Shown here in pieces: positions 53,447-62,630 of a stretch of 64,000 nucleotides of DNA; the first letter of the stretch is position 1; every line of letters begins with the position of its first letter. A model generated the notes under the pieces. It saw nothing but the letters and a program-made list of their open reading frames with translations. It was not told where the DNA came from and searched no databases. This DNA comes from Bacteroides intestinalis (GTDB taxonomy: Bacteria; Bacteroidota; Bacteroidia; Bacteroidales; Bacteroidaceae): NCBI RefSeq assembly GCF_003464595.1, contig NZ_QRZF01000017.1, positions 62,001 through 126,000 of the forward strand, written 5' to 3'. A program made the translations under genes and the position numbers.

Positions 53447-55312
53447 ATGAAACATATAATAGCTTTTTTAGAAGGAGTAAAGATGACTGTTGCAGGCGGT
53501 ATTGCACTTGCAGTCAGTCTGGTATTGATGCTGGCCGATATCGAAGTCATACTCGATCCGGCTTGGATTACGATTGTTATCTGCGGCATTCCGTTGCTTT
53601 ATCTTGCCGTTACCCGGTTGATTTTTCAACGGTGGGTATCATCGGCGTTGCTTATCTGTATTGCAATGGTGGCTTGCATTTATATCGGTGAGCTGTTTGC
53701 AGCCGGCGAGGTGGCATTCATCATGGCTGTCGGCGCGTTGCTGGAGGAATATACGGTAAACAGAGCCAAGCGAGGGATTGGCAAATTGATAAGTATGGCA
53801 CCGGAACAAGGCCGACGAATCATCCTGCGCGATGGTAAAGAGGTGGAAGAGATGGTAGCGGCGGCGGAAATCAAGGTGGGCGACCTGCTGCGTGTTCTGC
53901 CCGGAGAGCGTATAGCCGTAGATGGAAAGATTATCAGCGGAACGACCTCCGTAGATCAGTCCATTATGACCGGGGAATCGCTGCCTGTCGATAAGAAAGC
54001 GGGCGATAACGTGTTCTGCGGTACAATGAATTGCTACGGTTCGGTCGATATTCGGGCAACCAGAGTGGGAGAAGATTCCTCTTTACAGAAAATGATCGAG
54101 CTGGTCAAAGAGGCCGAAAACAAGAAAGCCCCGATGCAGCGGATTGTGGACAAATGGGCTGCATGGCTCGTTCCCGTCGCCTTGCTGATAGCCGTTGCCG
54201 CTTATTTCATTACCGGAGATTTGGTTCGTGCCGTAACGGTTCTGGTCGTATTCTGCCCGTGTGCGTTGGCGTTGGCTACCCCCGTGTCGATTATAGCAGG
54301 CATCGGTCAGGCTACGAAATTCGGCGTGCTGATCAAGTCAGGTGAGGCTTTGGAACGTATGGGAAAAGTAAATTGCATTACGTTCGACAAAACGGGAACA
54401 CTGACTGAAGGTAATCTTACGGTCAGCGATGTGATCAGTTTTGTTCCCGACAAGAATGAGACGGAGATATTACGACTCACGGCATCCGCTGAATTGCGTT
54501 CCGAACATCCGCTCGGAAAAGCCATCGTAAAATATTGGCTCGACCGGAAAGGCGAACCGGCAGCTGCGAATTGCTTCAGAATGATTCCCGGCAAAGGAAT
54601 CGAAGCCGAAATAGACGGGCAACGGGTGTTGTGCGGGAAAAGCGATTTTCTGGAAGAACATGGAATTGTTCTCGATAATAGTATGCGGCTTGCACTCGAC
54701 ACCCTGCGCAATGATGGTAAAGCCTCTGTCCTGACGGCACTCGATCAAAGATGCATCGGCCTTATCGCCCTATCCGATATAATACGTTCCGAAGCCCGTG
54801 GTATGGTCTCCGAATTGGAATGTATGGGGGTGGATGTCGTTGTTTTGACAGGCGACAACAGATTGTCTGCCGATTATCTGGCCAAGCGTATAGGGATTAA
54901 GAACATACGTGCAGAACTTTTGCCCTCTGAAAAGGTTTCGGCTATTACGGAACTACAACAGGAAGGGCACAACGTATGTATGATAGGCGACGGCGTAAAC
55001 GACGCTCCGGCTTTGAAAACAGCAGATGTGGGTGTAGCTATGGGGGGCATGGGCAGCGACATTGCTATTGAATCCGCCGACATAGCATTGATGGGCGACG
55101 ATATTGCCAAAATCCCTTACTTGAAACGGTTGTCGAATGCTGTCATTCGTTCCATCAAAGTCAATATCTCACTTTCGATGGCCATCAATTTCGTAGCGAT
55201 AACCCTTTCCGTATTGGGATTACTGAACCCTATTACGGGAGCATTGGTGCATAATGCAGGATCAGTATTGGTGGTGCTCAATGCGGCATTGCTGTATGAC
55301 AGAAAATTGTAA
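53447..55312 (+). CDS. P1B-type heavy-metal ATPase without N-terminal metal domain
   Basis: A 621-aa pump. Motifs: TGES (175-178), CPC in TM6 (270-272, VVFCPCALALATP), DKTGTLT with phospho-Asp314, GDGVNDAPAL, and the last TM region NPITGALVHNAGSVLVVLNAALL. No HMA or His-rich N-terminal extension; the protein starts almost at TM1. The TM signatures fit Zn/Cd-type or related P1B groups better than Cu, so substrate is open. It would move metal from cytosol to periplasm for the RND system to export. Confidence 0.92.
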   Translation: MKHIIAFLEGVKMTVAGGIALAVSLVLMLADIEVILDPAWITIVICGIPLLYLAVTRLIFQRWVSSALLICIAMVACIYIGELFAAGEVAFIMAVGALLEEYTVNRAKRGIGKLISMAPEQGRRIILRDGKEVEEMVAAAEIKVGDLLRVLPGERIAVDGKIISGTTSVDQSIMTGESLPVDKKAGDNVFCGTMNCYGSVDIRATRVGEDSSLQKMIELVKEAENKKAPMQRIVDKWAAWLVPVALLIAVAAYFITGDLVRAVTVLVVFCPCALALATPVSIIAGIGQATKFGVLIKSGEALERMGKVNCITFDKTGTLTEGNLTVSDVISFVPDKNETEILRLTASAELRSEHPLGKAIVKYWLDRKGEPAAANCFRMIPGKGIEAEIDGQRVLCGKSDFLEEHGIVLDNSMRLALDTLRNDGKASVLTALDQRCIGLIALSDIIRSEARGMVSELECMGVDVVVLTGDNRLSADYLAKRIGIKNIRAELLPSEKVSAITELQQEGHNVCMIGDGVNDAPALKTADVGVAMGGMGSDIAIESADIALMGDDIAKIPYLKRLSNAVIRSIKVNISLSMAINFVAITLSVLGLLNPITGALVHNAGSVLVVLNAALLYDRKL

Positions 55313-55439
55313 ATGCAAATTAAGGGTGTATGACATCAAACGGCGTAAGAGAGAGAGTCGCACCTATTTTCTTGACAAGATGCGCGAGCGTCTGAAACTA
55401 CGGATGCAACGCGACGATGAAAAAGAACGGGAGCGGTGA
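55296..55439 (+). CDS. Possible 47-aa basic protein overlapping the ATPase end
   Basis: MTENCKCKLRVYDIKRRKRE onward is a highly charged helix with an N-terminal C-x-C, starting 17 bases inside the ATPase gene and ending after it. It is in the same strand and G+C style. Weak evidence; could be a chance frame. Confidence 0.35.
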   Translation: MTENCKCKLRVYDIKRRKRESRTYFLDKMRERLKLRMQRDDEKERER

Positions 55440-56116
55440 CGCTGATTAGATAATGCGGATGGAAAGTTCTGTCCGCATTTTGCATAAACTCAATCGTCGT
55501 GCCATTTTTAAGAAAACGCTATATTTGCATAGAGTTGTCCGACGAGATACAAAGCGTAGCAGTTCAGCGCAGTTACATGGTCGCTAAATCTTTACCAATA
55601 ACTTCTCAATCTCCACTCTACGCTGTCATTCCGACAGATACAAAAAAATTTCTTATCCTCATTAAAGATAAGAAGCTTTCTGCTATTTATAATCCTTGAG
55701 TATATATAGTCTGTTCCATTTTTTCTGCAAGGGAAACAAAAGGTTAGCCCAAACAATGTATTATCATATATTTAATACTGCCAATGCTCTCATAAAAAAA
55801 GTCCTCCTTCTTCCTCTTATACATTTCATTATTAAATGACTTCTTTTAGGCGAATGAATTAATACTCTGAAATCATGACACCTAAAACAACTCAGTAATA
55901 ACTGCAAACAGCGTTTTTAAAGAATAACCGGAACGTTTTTTAAGAATGTATCCAACGTTTATTAACAGCCCCAAAATGAGCTTTAAGCCCTAACTTGAAT
56001 ATAAATCAACAAAAAAGGTGGCAAATCCTTGTGAGGAAATACCACCTTATCTTCTTTTTTGCCTATTATTATTCCAGATGCCGAACATCTGAAATAACTA
56101 TAATCTATTTGATTTG
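55440..56116. other. Intergenic region: promoter-like box, decayed flank of DUF4248 module
   Basis: Contains a TATATTTG box (55520-55527), a short open tail (from ATG 55577, 40 codons, MVAKSLPITSQSPLYAVIPT) that resembles nothing known, and from 55912 the left flank of the second DUF4248 module. No convincing gene on either strand. Confidence 0.5.
56015..56048 (-). terminator. Terminator of decayed DUF4248 copy
   Basis: AAGGTGG / CCACCTT stem with inner TCCTT/AGGA. Both arms changed together relative to the 13341 copy (GGCGG/CCGCC), a sign the structure was kept for a time. Confidence 0.65.
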
Positions 56117-56230
56117 CTAACGAGTAAACCACGCATAATTATCCGGCATACAGCCTATCTTACATAAAATATCTGTCAAATTAATGCACCGTTTAAAGGC
56201 TTCTGAAAAAGAAAGACTAACTTTTGCCAT
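56117..56230 (-). pseudogene. DUF4248 gene, internally deleted and truncated
   Basis: Reads MAKVSLSFSE, then AFKRCINLTDILCKIGCMPD, then NYAWFTR and stop. Aligned with the 13394-13618 protein it lacks 21 residues (LAGMYFPG...QRSI) and ends early, losing the LSPKQYGLIIENLG tail. The start and the basic helix KRC-NL are kept. Confidence 0.7.
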
Positions 56231-56277
56231 TTTACTAAAGGTTTAGGTTTATAATAAAACTCAGCTTAAAGCTTCTA

Positions 56278-56309
56278 CAAAGATACAACATCGTAAAGGC
56301 AAAATCAAG
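56278..56309 (-). promoter_or_regulatory. Promoter of decayed DUF4248 copy
   Basis: Minus-strand TATCTTTG (56278-56285) and TTG (in 56306-56309) with a 20-base spacer, same as copy 1. Confidence 0.5.
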
Positions 56310-56332
56310 TGTTTTGGCTGATACTTTACACT

Positions 56333-56890
56333 TTACCAGCTATCTTCCGATTTATCTTTCCCGATAAGTGCCATCACCCGTTTTTTATAAAGATCTGCTG
56401 CCAGGGCAATATTCTTTTCCGCATCGGATGTTCCCATACCATACACCACGAAAGGAGTCTGCCATACCATCCCTGCATGCACAGCACCACCCTGATAAGG
56501 ACGCAAAAGTTCATCCACCGTGAAACGATTTCTTCCTCCACTTCGGTACGCCTCAAATTCAGAACCGGTAGTGGTAGCCACCAACAAAGGCTTACCGGCT
56601 ACTGCCGGAGTTTTTGCCAAATAGGTAAATATCCCGTCCTGCCATTTCTTTAGTAAAGATGGTGCCGACATCCAATAAAACGGGAACTGGTATATCACCG
56701 CATTGGCATGAGATATAATCCGGCTCCATGCATCCATATTGAGAATATCTTGCTCTGACATCTCGTATAGATTAAATATAGCCACATCTTCTATATCCTT
56801 TATGGCATCAAGCAGGGCTTTATTGGCTTGTGAGTTTTCCATGTTGGGGTGTGCCAGAAGTACCACAACCTTTTTTAGATCTTTGTCCAT
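56333..56890 (-). CDS. NAD(P)H-dependent flavin oxidoreductase (flavodoxin_2 fold)
   Basis: A 185-aa NAD(P)H:quinone-reductase-like enzyme (KefF/MdaB type). Motifs: VVLLAHPNMENSQANKAL (9-26) for FMN, VIYQFPFYWMSAPSLLKKWQD (66-86) and a GSEFEAYRSGG loop. Likely reduces quinones or electrophiles with two electrons. The start is at 56890 (MDKDLKKV); the longer frame to 56992 runs over its own -7 box. Confidence 0.9.
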   Translation of the reverse strand: MDKDLKKVVVLLAHPNMENSQANKALLDAIKDIEDVAIFNLYEMSEQDILNMDAWSRIISHANAVIYQFPFYWMSAPSLLKKWQDGIFTYLAKTPAVAGKPLLVATTTGSEFEAYRSGGRNRFTVDELLRPYQGGAVHAGMVWQTPFVVYGMGTSDAEKNIALAADLYKKRVMALIGKDKSEDSW

Positions 56891-56938
56891 ACTATTATTT
56901 TTGATGTTTTGTTTGGGTGAATAATCAATTATGACAGG

Positions 56939-56946
56939 CAAAAATA
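56939..56946 (-). promoter_or_regulatory. -7 box of the oxidoreductase gene
   Basis: Minus-strand TATTTTTG, 49 bases before the chosen start. Confidence 0.45.
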
Positions 56947-57041
56947 ACAAAAAGATTTGTGAATAACACTTCTTTGAAGAGCCGTATTCCATTTAGATAT
57001 GTTTTTTTCTATTCAATAATATCTTTTCTCTAACTTTTTTG

Positions 57042-57049
57042 TAACTTTG
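57042..57049 (+). promoter_or_regulatory. -7 box of ileS
   Basis: TAACTTTG about 86 bases before the ileS ATG. The leader contains a hairpin AAGGAGGGTCGCTTT / AAAGTGCCCCCTT (57062-57099). Confidence 0.5.
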
Positions 57050-57135
57050 CACCCTTAAAATAAGGAGGGTCGCTTTAGCACGTCTCAAAGTGCCCCCTTA
57101 ATCGTTAAATTGTAAATAGTTAAATTGCAAATAAG

Positions 57136-60100
57136 ATGGGTAAGAAGTTTGCCGAATATTCGCAGTTCGACCTCTCAAAGGTAAACGCGGAAGTGTTGAA
57201 GAAATGGGACGAGAACCAGGTTTTCGCCAAGAGTATGACAGAACGTGAAGGCTGTCCTTCTTTCGTTTTTTATGAAGGACCGCCCTCTGCCAACGGTATG
57301 CCGGGCATTCACCACGTAATGGCTCGCTCCATCAAAGATATTTTCTGCCGTTACAAAACCATGAAGGGTTTCCTGGTGAAACGTAAAGCCGGCTGGGACA
57401 CACACGGACTTCCTGTGGAACTGGGTGTGGAAAAAGCAATGGGTATCACCAAGGAAGATATCGGTAAAACGATTTCCGTAGCCGACTATAACGCTGCCTG
57501 CCGCAAAGATGTGATGAAGTTCACCAAAGAATGGGAAGATCTGACTCACAAGATGGGGTATTGGGTAGACATGACCGATCCTTATATCACCTACGACAAC
57601 CGCTACATCGAAACCTTGTGGTGGCTGTTGAAGCAGCTCTATACAAAAGGGTATCTTTATAAAGGATACACCATACAGCCGTATTCTCCCGCTGCCGGAA
57701 CAGGACTGAGCTCACACGAATTGAACCAGCCCGGTTGCTACCGCGACGTGAAGGATGTGACTTGTGTGGCACAGTTCAAGATGAAGAACCCGAAGCCGGA
57801 AATGGCAGAGTGGGGAACTCCGTACTTCTTAGCATGGACCACGACTCCGTGGACATTGCCTTCGAATACCGCGCTTTGTGTAGGCCCGAAGATAGATTAT
57901 GTAGCCGTACAAAGCTACAACGGATACACCGGAGAGAAAATCACCGTTGTACTTGCCAAAGCTTTGCTTTACACGCATTTCAATAAGAAAGCGGAAGACA
58001 TCGCCTTGGAAGATTACAAACCGGGAGATAAGCTGATACCGTTCAAAATTGTAGGAGAATATAAAGGTCCGGAACTTGTAGGTATGGAATATGAGCAACT
58101 GATACCTTGGGTGAATCCGGGTGAAGGTGCATTCCGTGTAATCTCAGGTGACTATGTGACTACGGAAGACGGTACAGGTATCGTACATATCGCTCCGACA
58201 TTCGGTGCCGACGATGCCCAGGTAGCGAAAGCCGCCGGTGTTCCGCCGTTGCAACTCATCAATAAGAAAGGTGAACTCCGCCCGATGGTGGACCTGACCG
58301 GTAAGTTCTATAAATTGGACGAGTTGGACGAAAACTTCGTGAAAGAGCGTGTAAACGTAGATTTATATAAGGAATATGCAGGCCGTTTCGTGAAGAACGA
58401 TTACGATCCGAATCTGACAGATCAGGACGAAAGTCTCGACGTAAGTCTCTGCATGATGATGAAAGCCAACAACCAGGCGTTCAAGATAGAGAAGCATGTG
58501 CACAATTATCCGCACTGCTGGCGTACGGACAAACCGGTATTGTATTATCCGTTGGATAGCTGGTTCATCCGCTCTACCGCTTGCAAAGACCGCATGATAG
58601 AGCTGAACAAGACGATCAACTGGAAACCGGAAAGCACCGGTACGGGACGTTTTGGCAAGTGGCTGGAAAATTTGAATGACTGGAACCTGAGCCGTTCACG
58701 TTACTGGGGTACTCCGCTGCCTATCTGGCGCACGGAAGACAACAGCGAGGAAATCTGCATCGGTTCGGTTGAAGAGCTTTATAATGAAATAGAGAAATCC
58801 GTAGCTGCCGGATTCATGAAGTCCAATCCTTATAAGGATAAAGGTTTCGTACCCGGTGAGTACAATGGAGAAAATTATGATAAGATAGACTTGCACCGTC
58901 CGTATGTGGATGATATCATCCTCGTATCCAAAGACGGCAAGCCCATGAAGCGTGAAGCAGACCTGATAGACGTATGGTTCGATTCCGGTGCCATGCCGTA
59001 TGCACAAATCCACTATCCGTTCGAGAACAAAGAATTGCTGGATAGCCATCAGGTTTACCCTGCCGACTTTATCGCCGAAGGTGTGGATCAGACTCGCGGT
59101 TGGTTCTTTACGCTCCATGCAATCGCTTCAATGGTATTCGATACCATTTCTTACAAAGCTGTTATCTCTAACGGATTGGTACTTGACAAGAATGGTAACA
59201 AGATGTCCAAGCGTCTGGGCAATGGTGTAGATCCTTTCTCAACTATCGAGAAATACGGGTCCGACCCCTTACGTTGGTACATGATCATCAATTCTTCTCC
59301 GTGGGATAACCTGAAATTCGACGTAGACGGCATCGAAGAAGTTCGTCGTAAATTCTTCGGTACATTATATAATACGTATTCTTTCTTCTCCCTCTACGCC
59401 AATGTAGATGGATTCGAATACAAGGAAGCTGACGTGCCGATGGCTGAACGCCCTGAAATCGACCGTTGGATACTCTCTGTACTGAATACACTGGTGAAAG
59501 AAGTGGATACTTGCTATAGCGAATACGAGCCGACAAAGGCCGGACGTCTGATATCCGACTTCGTAAACGACAACCTCTCCAACTGGTACGTTCGTCTGAA
59601 CCGTAAACGTTTCTGGGGTGGTGAATTTACGCAAGATAAGTTATCTGCATACCAGACTCTGTACACTTGTCTGGAAACCGTTGCCAAATTGATGTCGCCC
59701 ATCGCTCCGTTCTATGCAGACAAGCTCTATATGGACTTGGTTACTGCAACGGGACGCGACAACGTGGTATCCGTACACCTGGCTAAATTCCCCGAATATA
59801 GGGAGGAAATGATAGACAAGGAACTGGAAGTCCGCATGCAAATGGCACAAGACGTAACTTCTATGGTATTGGCTTTGCGCCGCAAGGTGAACATCAAAGT
59901 ACGCCAGCCGCTGCAATGTATCATGATACCGGTAGTGGACGAGGAACAACGTGCCCACATCGAAGCAGTAAAGGCACTTATCATGAGCGAAGTGAACGTG
60001 AAGGATATCAAGTTCGTAGACGGTGCCGCCGGTGTGCTGGTGAAGAAAGTGAAATGTGACTTCAAGAAGATGGGACCGAAATTCGGCAAACAGATGAAAG

Positions 60101-60561
60101 CCGTAGCTGCCGCTGTAGCAGAAATGTCACAGGAAGCTATCGCCGAACTGGAAAAGAACGGTTCTTATACTTTGCAACTGGATGGTACGGATGTGCTTGT
60201 GGAAGCTACTGACGTAGAAATCTTCAGCGAAGACATTCCGGGATGGCTGGTTGCCAACGAAGGAAAGCTGACTGTTGCCTTGGATGTAACCGTAACAGAA
60301 GAGCTTCGCCGCGAAGGTATTGCCCGTGAACTGGTTAATCGTATTCAAAATATTCGCAAGTCAAGCGGTTTGGAGATAACAGACAAAATAAAGATTACAT
60401 TATCAAAAAATCAGCAAACAGATGATGCGGTAAACGAATATAAAGACTATATTTGTAACCAGGTTTTAGGAACCTCACTGACGCTGACCGATGAGGTGGA
60501 AAACGGCACGGAACTTAACTTTGACGATTTCTCCCTGTACGTAAGCGTTGTAAAAGAATAA
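57136..60561 (+). CDS. ileS: Isoleucyl-tRNA synthetase with swapped GIHH signature
   Basis: A 1141-aa class I synthetase attaching Ile to tRNA. It is of the long, eukaryote-like (type 2) kind and lacks a C-terminal zinc ribbon. The place of the class I HIGH signature reads GIHH (57-60, after GPPSANGMP): the usual first His and third Gly are exchanged. KMSKR is at 689-693 and the CP1 editing region lies around 200-400. It heads an apparent operon with the DksA-like, lspA and DUF4296 genes. Confidence 0.96.
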   Translation: MGKKFAEYSQFDLSKVNAEVLKKWDENQVFAKSMTEREGCPSFVFYEGPPSANGMPGIHHVMARSIKDIFCRYKTMKGFLVKRKAGWDTHGLPVELGVEKAMGITKEDIGKTISVADYNAACRKDVMKFTKEWEDLTHKMGYWVDMTDPYITYDNRYIETLWWLLKQLYTKGYLYKGYTIQPYSPAAGTGLSSHELNQPGCYRDVKDVTCVAQFKMKNPKPEMAEWGTPYFLAWTTTPWTLPSNTALCVGPKIDYVAVQSYNGYTGEKITVVLAKALLYTHFNKKAEDIALEDYKPGDKLIPFKIVGEYKGPELVGMEYEQLIPWVNPGEGAFRVISGDYVTTEDGTGIVHIAPTFGADDAQVAKAAGVPPLQLINKKGELRPMVDLTGKFYKLDELDENFVKERVNVDLYKEYAGRFVKNDYDPNLTDQDESLDVSLCMMMKANNQAFKIEKHVHNYPHCWRTDKPVLYYPLDSWFIRSTACKDRMIELNKTINWKPESTGTGRFGKWLENLNDWNLSRSRYWGTPLPIWRTEDNSEEICIGSVEELYNEIEKSVAAGFMKSNPYKDKGFVPGEYNGENYDKIDLHRPYVDDIILVSKDGKPMKREADLIDVWFDSGAMPYAQIHYPFENKELLDSHQVYPADFIAEGVDQTRGWFFTLHAIASMVFDTISYKAVISNGLVLDKNGNKMSKRLGNGVDPFSTIEKYGSDPLRWYMIINSSPWDNLKFDVDGIEEVRRKFFGTLYNTYSFFSLYANVDGFEYKEADVPMAERPEIDRWILSVLNTLVKEVDTCYSEYEPTKAGRLISDFVNDNLSNWYVRLNRKRFWGGEFTQDKLSAYQTLYTCLETVAKLMSPIAPFYADKLYMDLVTATGRDNVVSVHLAKFPEYREEMIDKELEVRMQMAQDVTSMVLALRRKVNIKVRQPLQCIMIPVVDEEQRAHIEAVKALIMSEVNVKDIKFVDGAAGVLVKKVKCDFKKMGPKFGKQMKAVAAAVAEMSQEAIAELEKNGSYTLQLDGTDVLVEATDVEIFSEDIPGWLVANEGKLTVALDVTVTEELRREGIARELVNRIQNIRKSSGLEITDKIKITLSKNQQTDDAVNEYKDYICNQVLGTSLTLTDEVENGTELNFDDFSLYVSVVKE

Positions 60562-60589
60562 TAATACTAACGATTTAACACGTAAAGTT

Positions 60590-60970
60590 ATGGCAGAAAA
60601 AACAAGATACTCGGATGCTGAATTGGAAGAATTCCGCGCCATTATTAATGAGAAGTTAGAATTGGCACAACGCGATTATGAATTGCTGAAAGCCAGTTTA
60701 ACCGGAGCCGATGGTAATGATACCGACGATACGTCTCCTACGTACAAAGTTTTGGAAGAAGGTGCCAACACCTTGTCCAAAGAAGAAACGACACGCCTGG
60801 CTCAACGTCAGTTGAAGTTTATCCAGGGTTTGCAGGCCGCATTGGTACGCATCGAGAACAAAACGTATGGTATTTGCCGTGAAACAGGTAAGTTGATTCC
60901 TGCCGAACGTTTACGTGCTGTGCCCCATGCTACACTGAGCATTGAGGCCAAAAATAACGGTAAGAAGTAA
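60590..60970 (+). CDS. TraR/DksA-family protein without a complete zinc finger
   Basis: A 126-aa coiled-coil protein that would act on RNA polymerase through its secondary channel. The coiled coil spans about 5-85, and the globular part YGICRETGKLIPAERLRAVPHATLSIEAK keeps only one of the four zinc Cys. Zinc-less members are normal in this group of bacteria. It stands 28 bases after ileS and 2 bases before lspA. Confidence 0.85.
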   Translation: MAEKTRYSDAELEEFRAIINEKLELAQRDYELLKASLTGADGNDTDDTSPTYKVLEEGANTLSKEETTRLAQRQLKFIQGLQAALVRIENKTYGICRETGKLIPAERLRAVPHATLSIEAKNNGKK

Positions 60971-60972
60971 GG

Positions 60973-61647
60973 ATGAACAAATACCTCACGAAAGGTCGCA
61001 TTGCGCTGCTCGTTATTTTCTCGGTATTAATTGCTGACCAGATAATCAAGATCTATGTCAAGACTCACATGTATTGGCATCAGAGTGAAAACGCCATAAA
61101 ATGGCTTTATGAGAAGCTGGGCATGGTAGATGCAGAACCGCCTACATGGTTTTATATTTACTTTACCGAGAATAACGGTATGGCGTTCGGTATGGAGATA
61201 TTCGGTAAGTTATTCCTTACCTTGTTCCGTATTGTTGCCGTAGGAGCGATAGGGTGGTATTTAACGAGAATAATCAAGCAGGGCTTGAAGACAGGCTATA
61301 TCGTATGCGTATCTCTGATTCTTACGGGAGCGTTGGGTAACATCATCGATAGTGTATTCTATGGTGTGTTGTTCAATGAGAGTACACATTCGCAGATAGC
61401 TTCATTCCTGCCGGAAGGCGGAGGATATGCTCCTTTGTTCTACGGAAAGGTGGTGGATATGTTCTATTTCCCTATCATTGATACGAACTGGCCTCAATGG
61501 ATGCCGTTGGTAGGTGGGGATCATTTCATATTCTTCAGCCCGATATTCAACCTTGCCGATGCCGCTATCAGTTGTGGTATCATTGCCCTGTTATTATTTT
61601 ACAGCAAATATTTGAATGACTCTTATCATGCAATAAAGAAATCATGA
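60973..61647 (+). CDS. lspA: Lipoprotein signal peptidase (signal peptidase II)
   Basis: 224 aa, longer than the usual 160-170 because of a periplasmic insert between TM segments (about 135-190). The catalytic Asp pair is D126 (TGALGNIIDS) and D196 (FNLADAAIS), with NNGMAFGM and GKVVDMFYFP as further signatures. It cleaves signal peptides of diacylated prolipoproteins in the inner membrane. It ends in a 4-base overlap with the DUF4296 lipoprotein gene. Confidence 0.95.
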   Translation: MNKYLTKGRIALLVIFSVLIADQIIKIYVKTHMYWHQSENAIKWLYEKLGMVDAEPPTWFYIYFTENNGMAFGMEIFGKLFLTLFRIVAVGAIGWYLTRIIKQGLKTGYIVCVSLILTGALGNIIDSVFYGVLFNESTHSQIASFLPEGGGYAPLFYGKVVDMFYFPIIDTNWPQWMPLVGGDHFIFFSPIFNLADAAISCGIIALLLFYSKYLNDSYHAIKKS

Positions 61648-62630
61648 AAGGTCTGCATCGAATTCAATGGTTTAGCATATTCCTGTTAGCATCTTGTTTG
61701 ACAGCCTGTCAGGTGAAAAGACCGAAGGTGGTCATATCGGATGCTAAGATGGAAAATGTGCTTTATGACTACCATATAGCAAAGGCTATGGGGGAAGAAG
61801 TCCCTTATACCGATGGTTATAAAAGGGTGTTGTACATTGAATCGGTGTTTAAAAAACATGGCATTACGCAAGCCGAATTTGACTCTTCAATGGTTTGGTT
61901 CACGCGTAATCCGGAAGTACTCACCAAGATTTATGAGAAAGTAAACGCAAGGCTGAAAGCGGAGCGGGATGTTGTCAATCATTTAATTGCCATACGTGAC
62001 AATAAACCGAAGGAAAGTCTTCCGGGGGACAGCATTGATGTATGGGCATGGCAACGTATCTATCAGCTGACAGGTATGCCGATGGACAACAAGATTACTT
62101 TCGTATTACCCTCAGATACCAACTTTAAAGACCGCGATACTTTGCGGTGGAACGTTCGTTTCCGCTTCCACAACGGTGCGCCAGATTCCTTATATGCTCC
62201 CGTCATGGCTATGCAGATTGTCTATAAGGACAGCATAATCAGTGATATTCAGAAAGTATATAAATCAGGTGTGGAAACGGTTTCCCTCTTTGCCGATACG
62301 TTGGGAGAAATCCGGGAAATACGTGGGTATATCTATTACCCCGCAGCACAGGCTACCCGTACATTGCTGACCGACCGCATTTCACTGATGCGTTATCATG
62401 CTACGGATACACTGTCGTTTGCTAAGAATGATTCCATTCAGAAAGATTCTGTTAAGACAGAGAAAATAGAACCTCAGGAACTCAAGAAAGAGGAACTGAA
62501 ACCTGTGGAAGAGAAGATAAATGATAATCCGCGTAGACGTGATGCTGCCCGTCCTCGTCCGTCTTCGGAACCTACACTGAAGAAGTTGGACAATCCGGAA
62601 CACGTTCAATTCCGTAAAGATAATCCCTGA
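61644..62630 (+). CDS. DUF4296 lipoprotein
   Basis: 328 aa. The lipobox LTAC puts the lipid Cys at 22. A DUF4296 domain follows (30-110, VISDAKMENVLYDYHIAKAMGEE). The middle part is beta-rich, and a disordered Lys/Glu/Pro-rich tail (from about 270, KKEELKPVEEK...RRRDAARPRPSS) ends the protein. It is a lipoprotein whose gene overlaps its own processing enzyme lspA by ATGA. Function unknown. Confidence 0.85.
   Translation: MKGLHRIQWFSIFLLASCLTACQVKRPKVVISDAKMENVLYDYHIAKAMGEEVPYTDGYKRVLYIESVFKKHGITQAEFDSSMVWFTRNPEVLTKIYEKVNARLKAERDVVNHLIAIRDNKPKESLPGDSIDVWAWQRIYQLTGMPMDNKITFVLPSDTNFKDRDTLRWNVRFRFHNGAPDSLYAPVMAMQIVYKDSIISDIQKVYKSGVETVSLFADTLGEIREIRGYIYYPAAQATRTLLTDRISLMRYHATDTLSFAKNDSIQKDSVKTEKIEPQELKKEELKPVEEKINDNPRRRDAARPRPSSEPTLKKLDNPEHVQFRKDNP

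Larger units (their letters stand above)
55912..56320 (-). repeat. DUF4248 module, copy 2 (decayed)
   Basis: Matches 13239-13712 along its length: the same CGTTTTTTAA units (55912, 55934, 55957), the same terminator position, the same promoter boxes and spacing. About 65 bp shorter, mainly from a 63-bp deletion inside the gene. Confidence 0.75.

Noticed and set aside
55499..55699. 66-codon plus-strand frame starting with GTG
   Set aside because: A -7 promoter box (55520-55527) lies inside its beginning, and no family resemblance was found.
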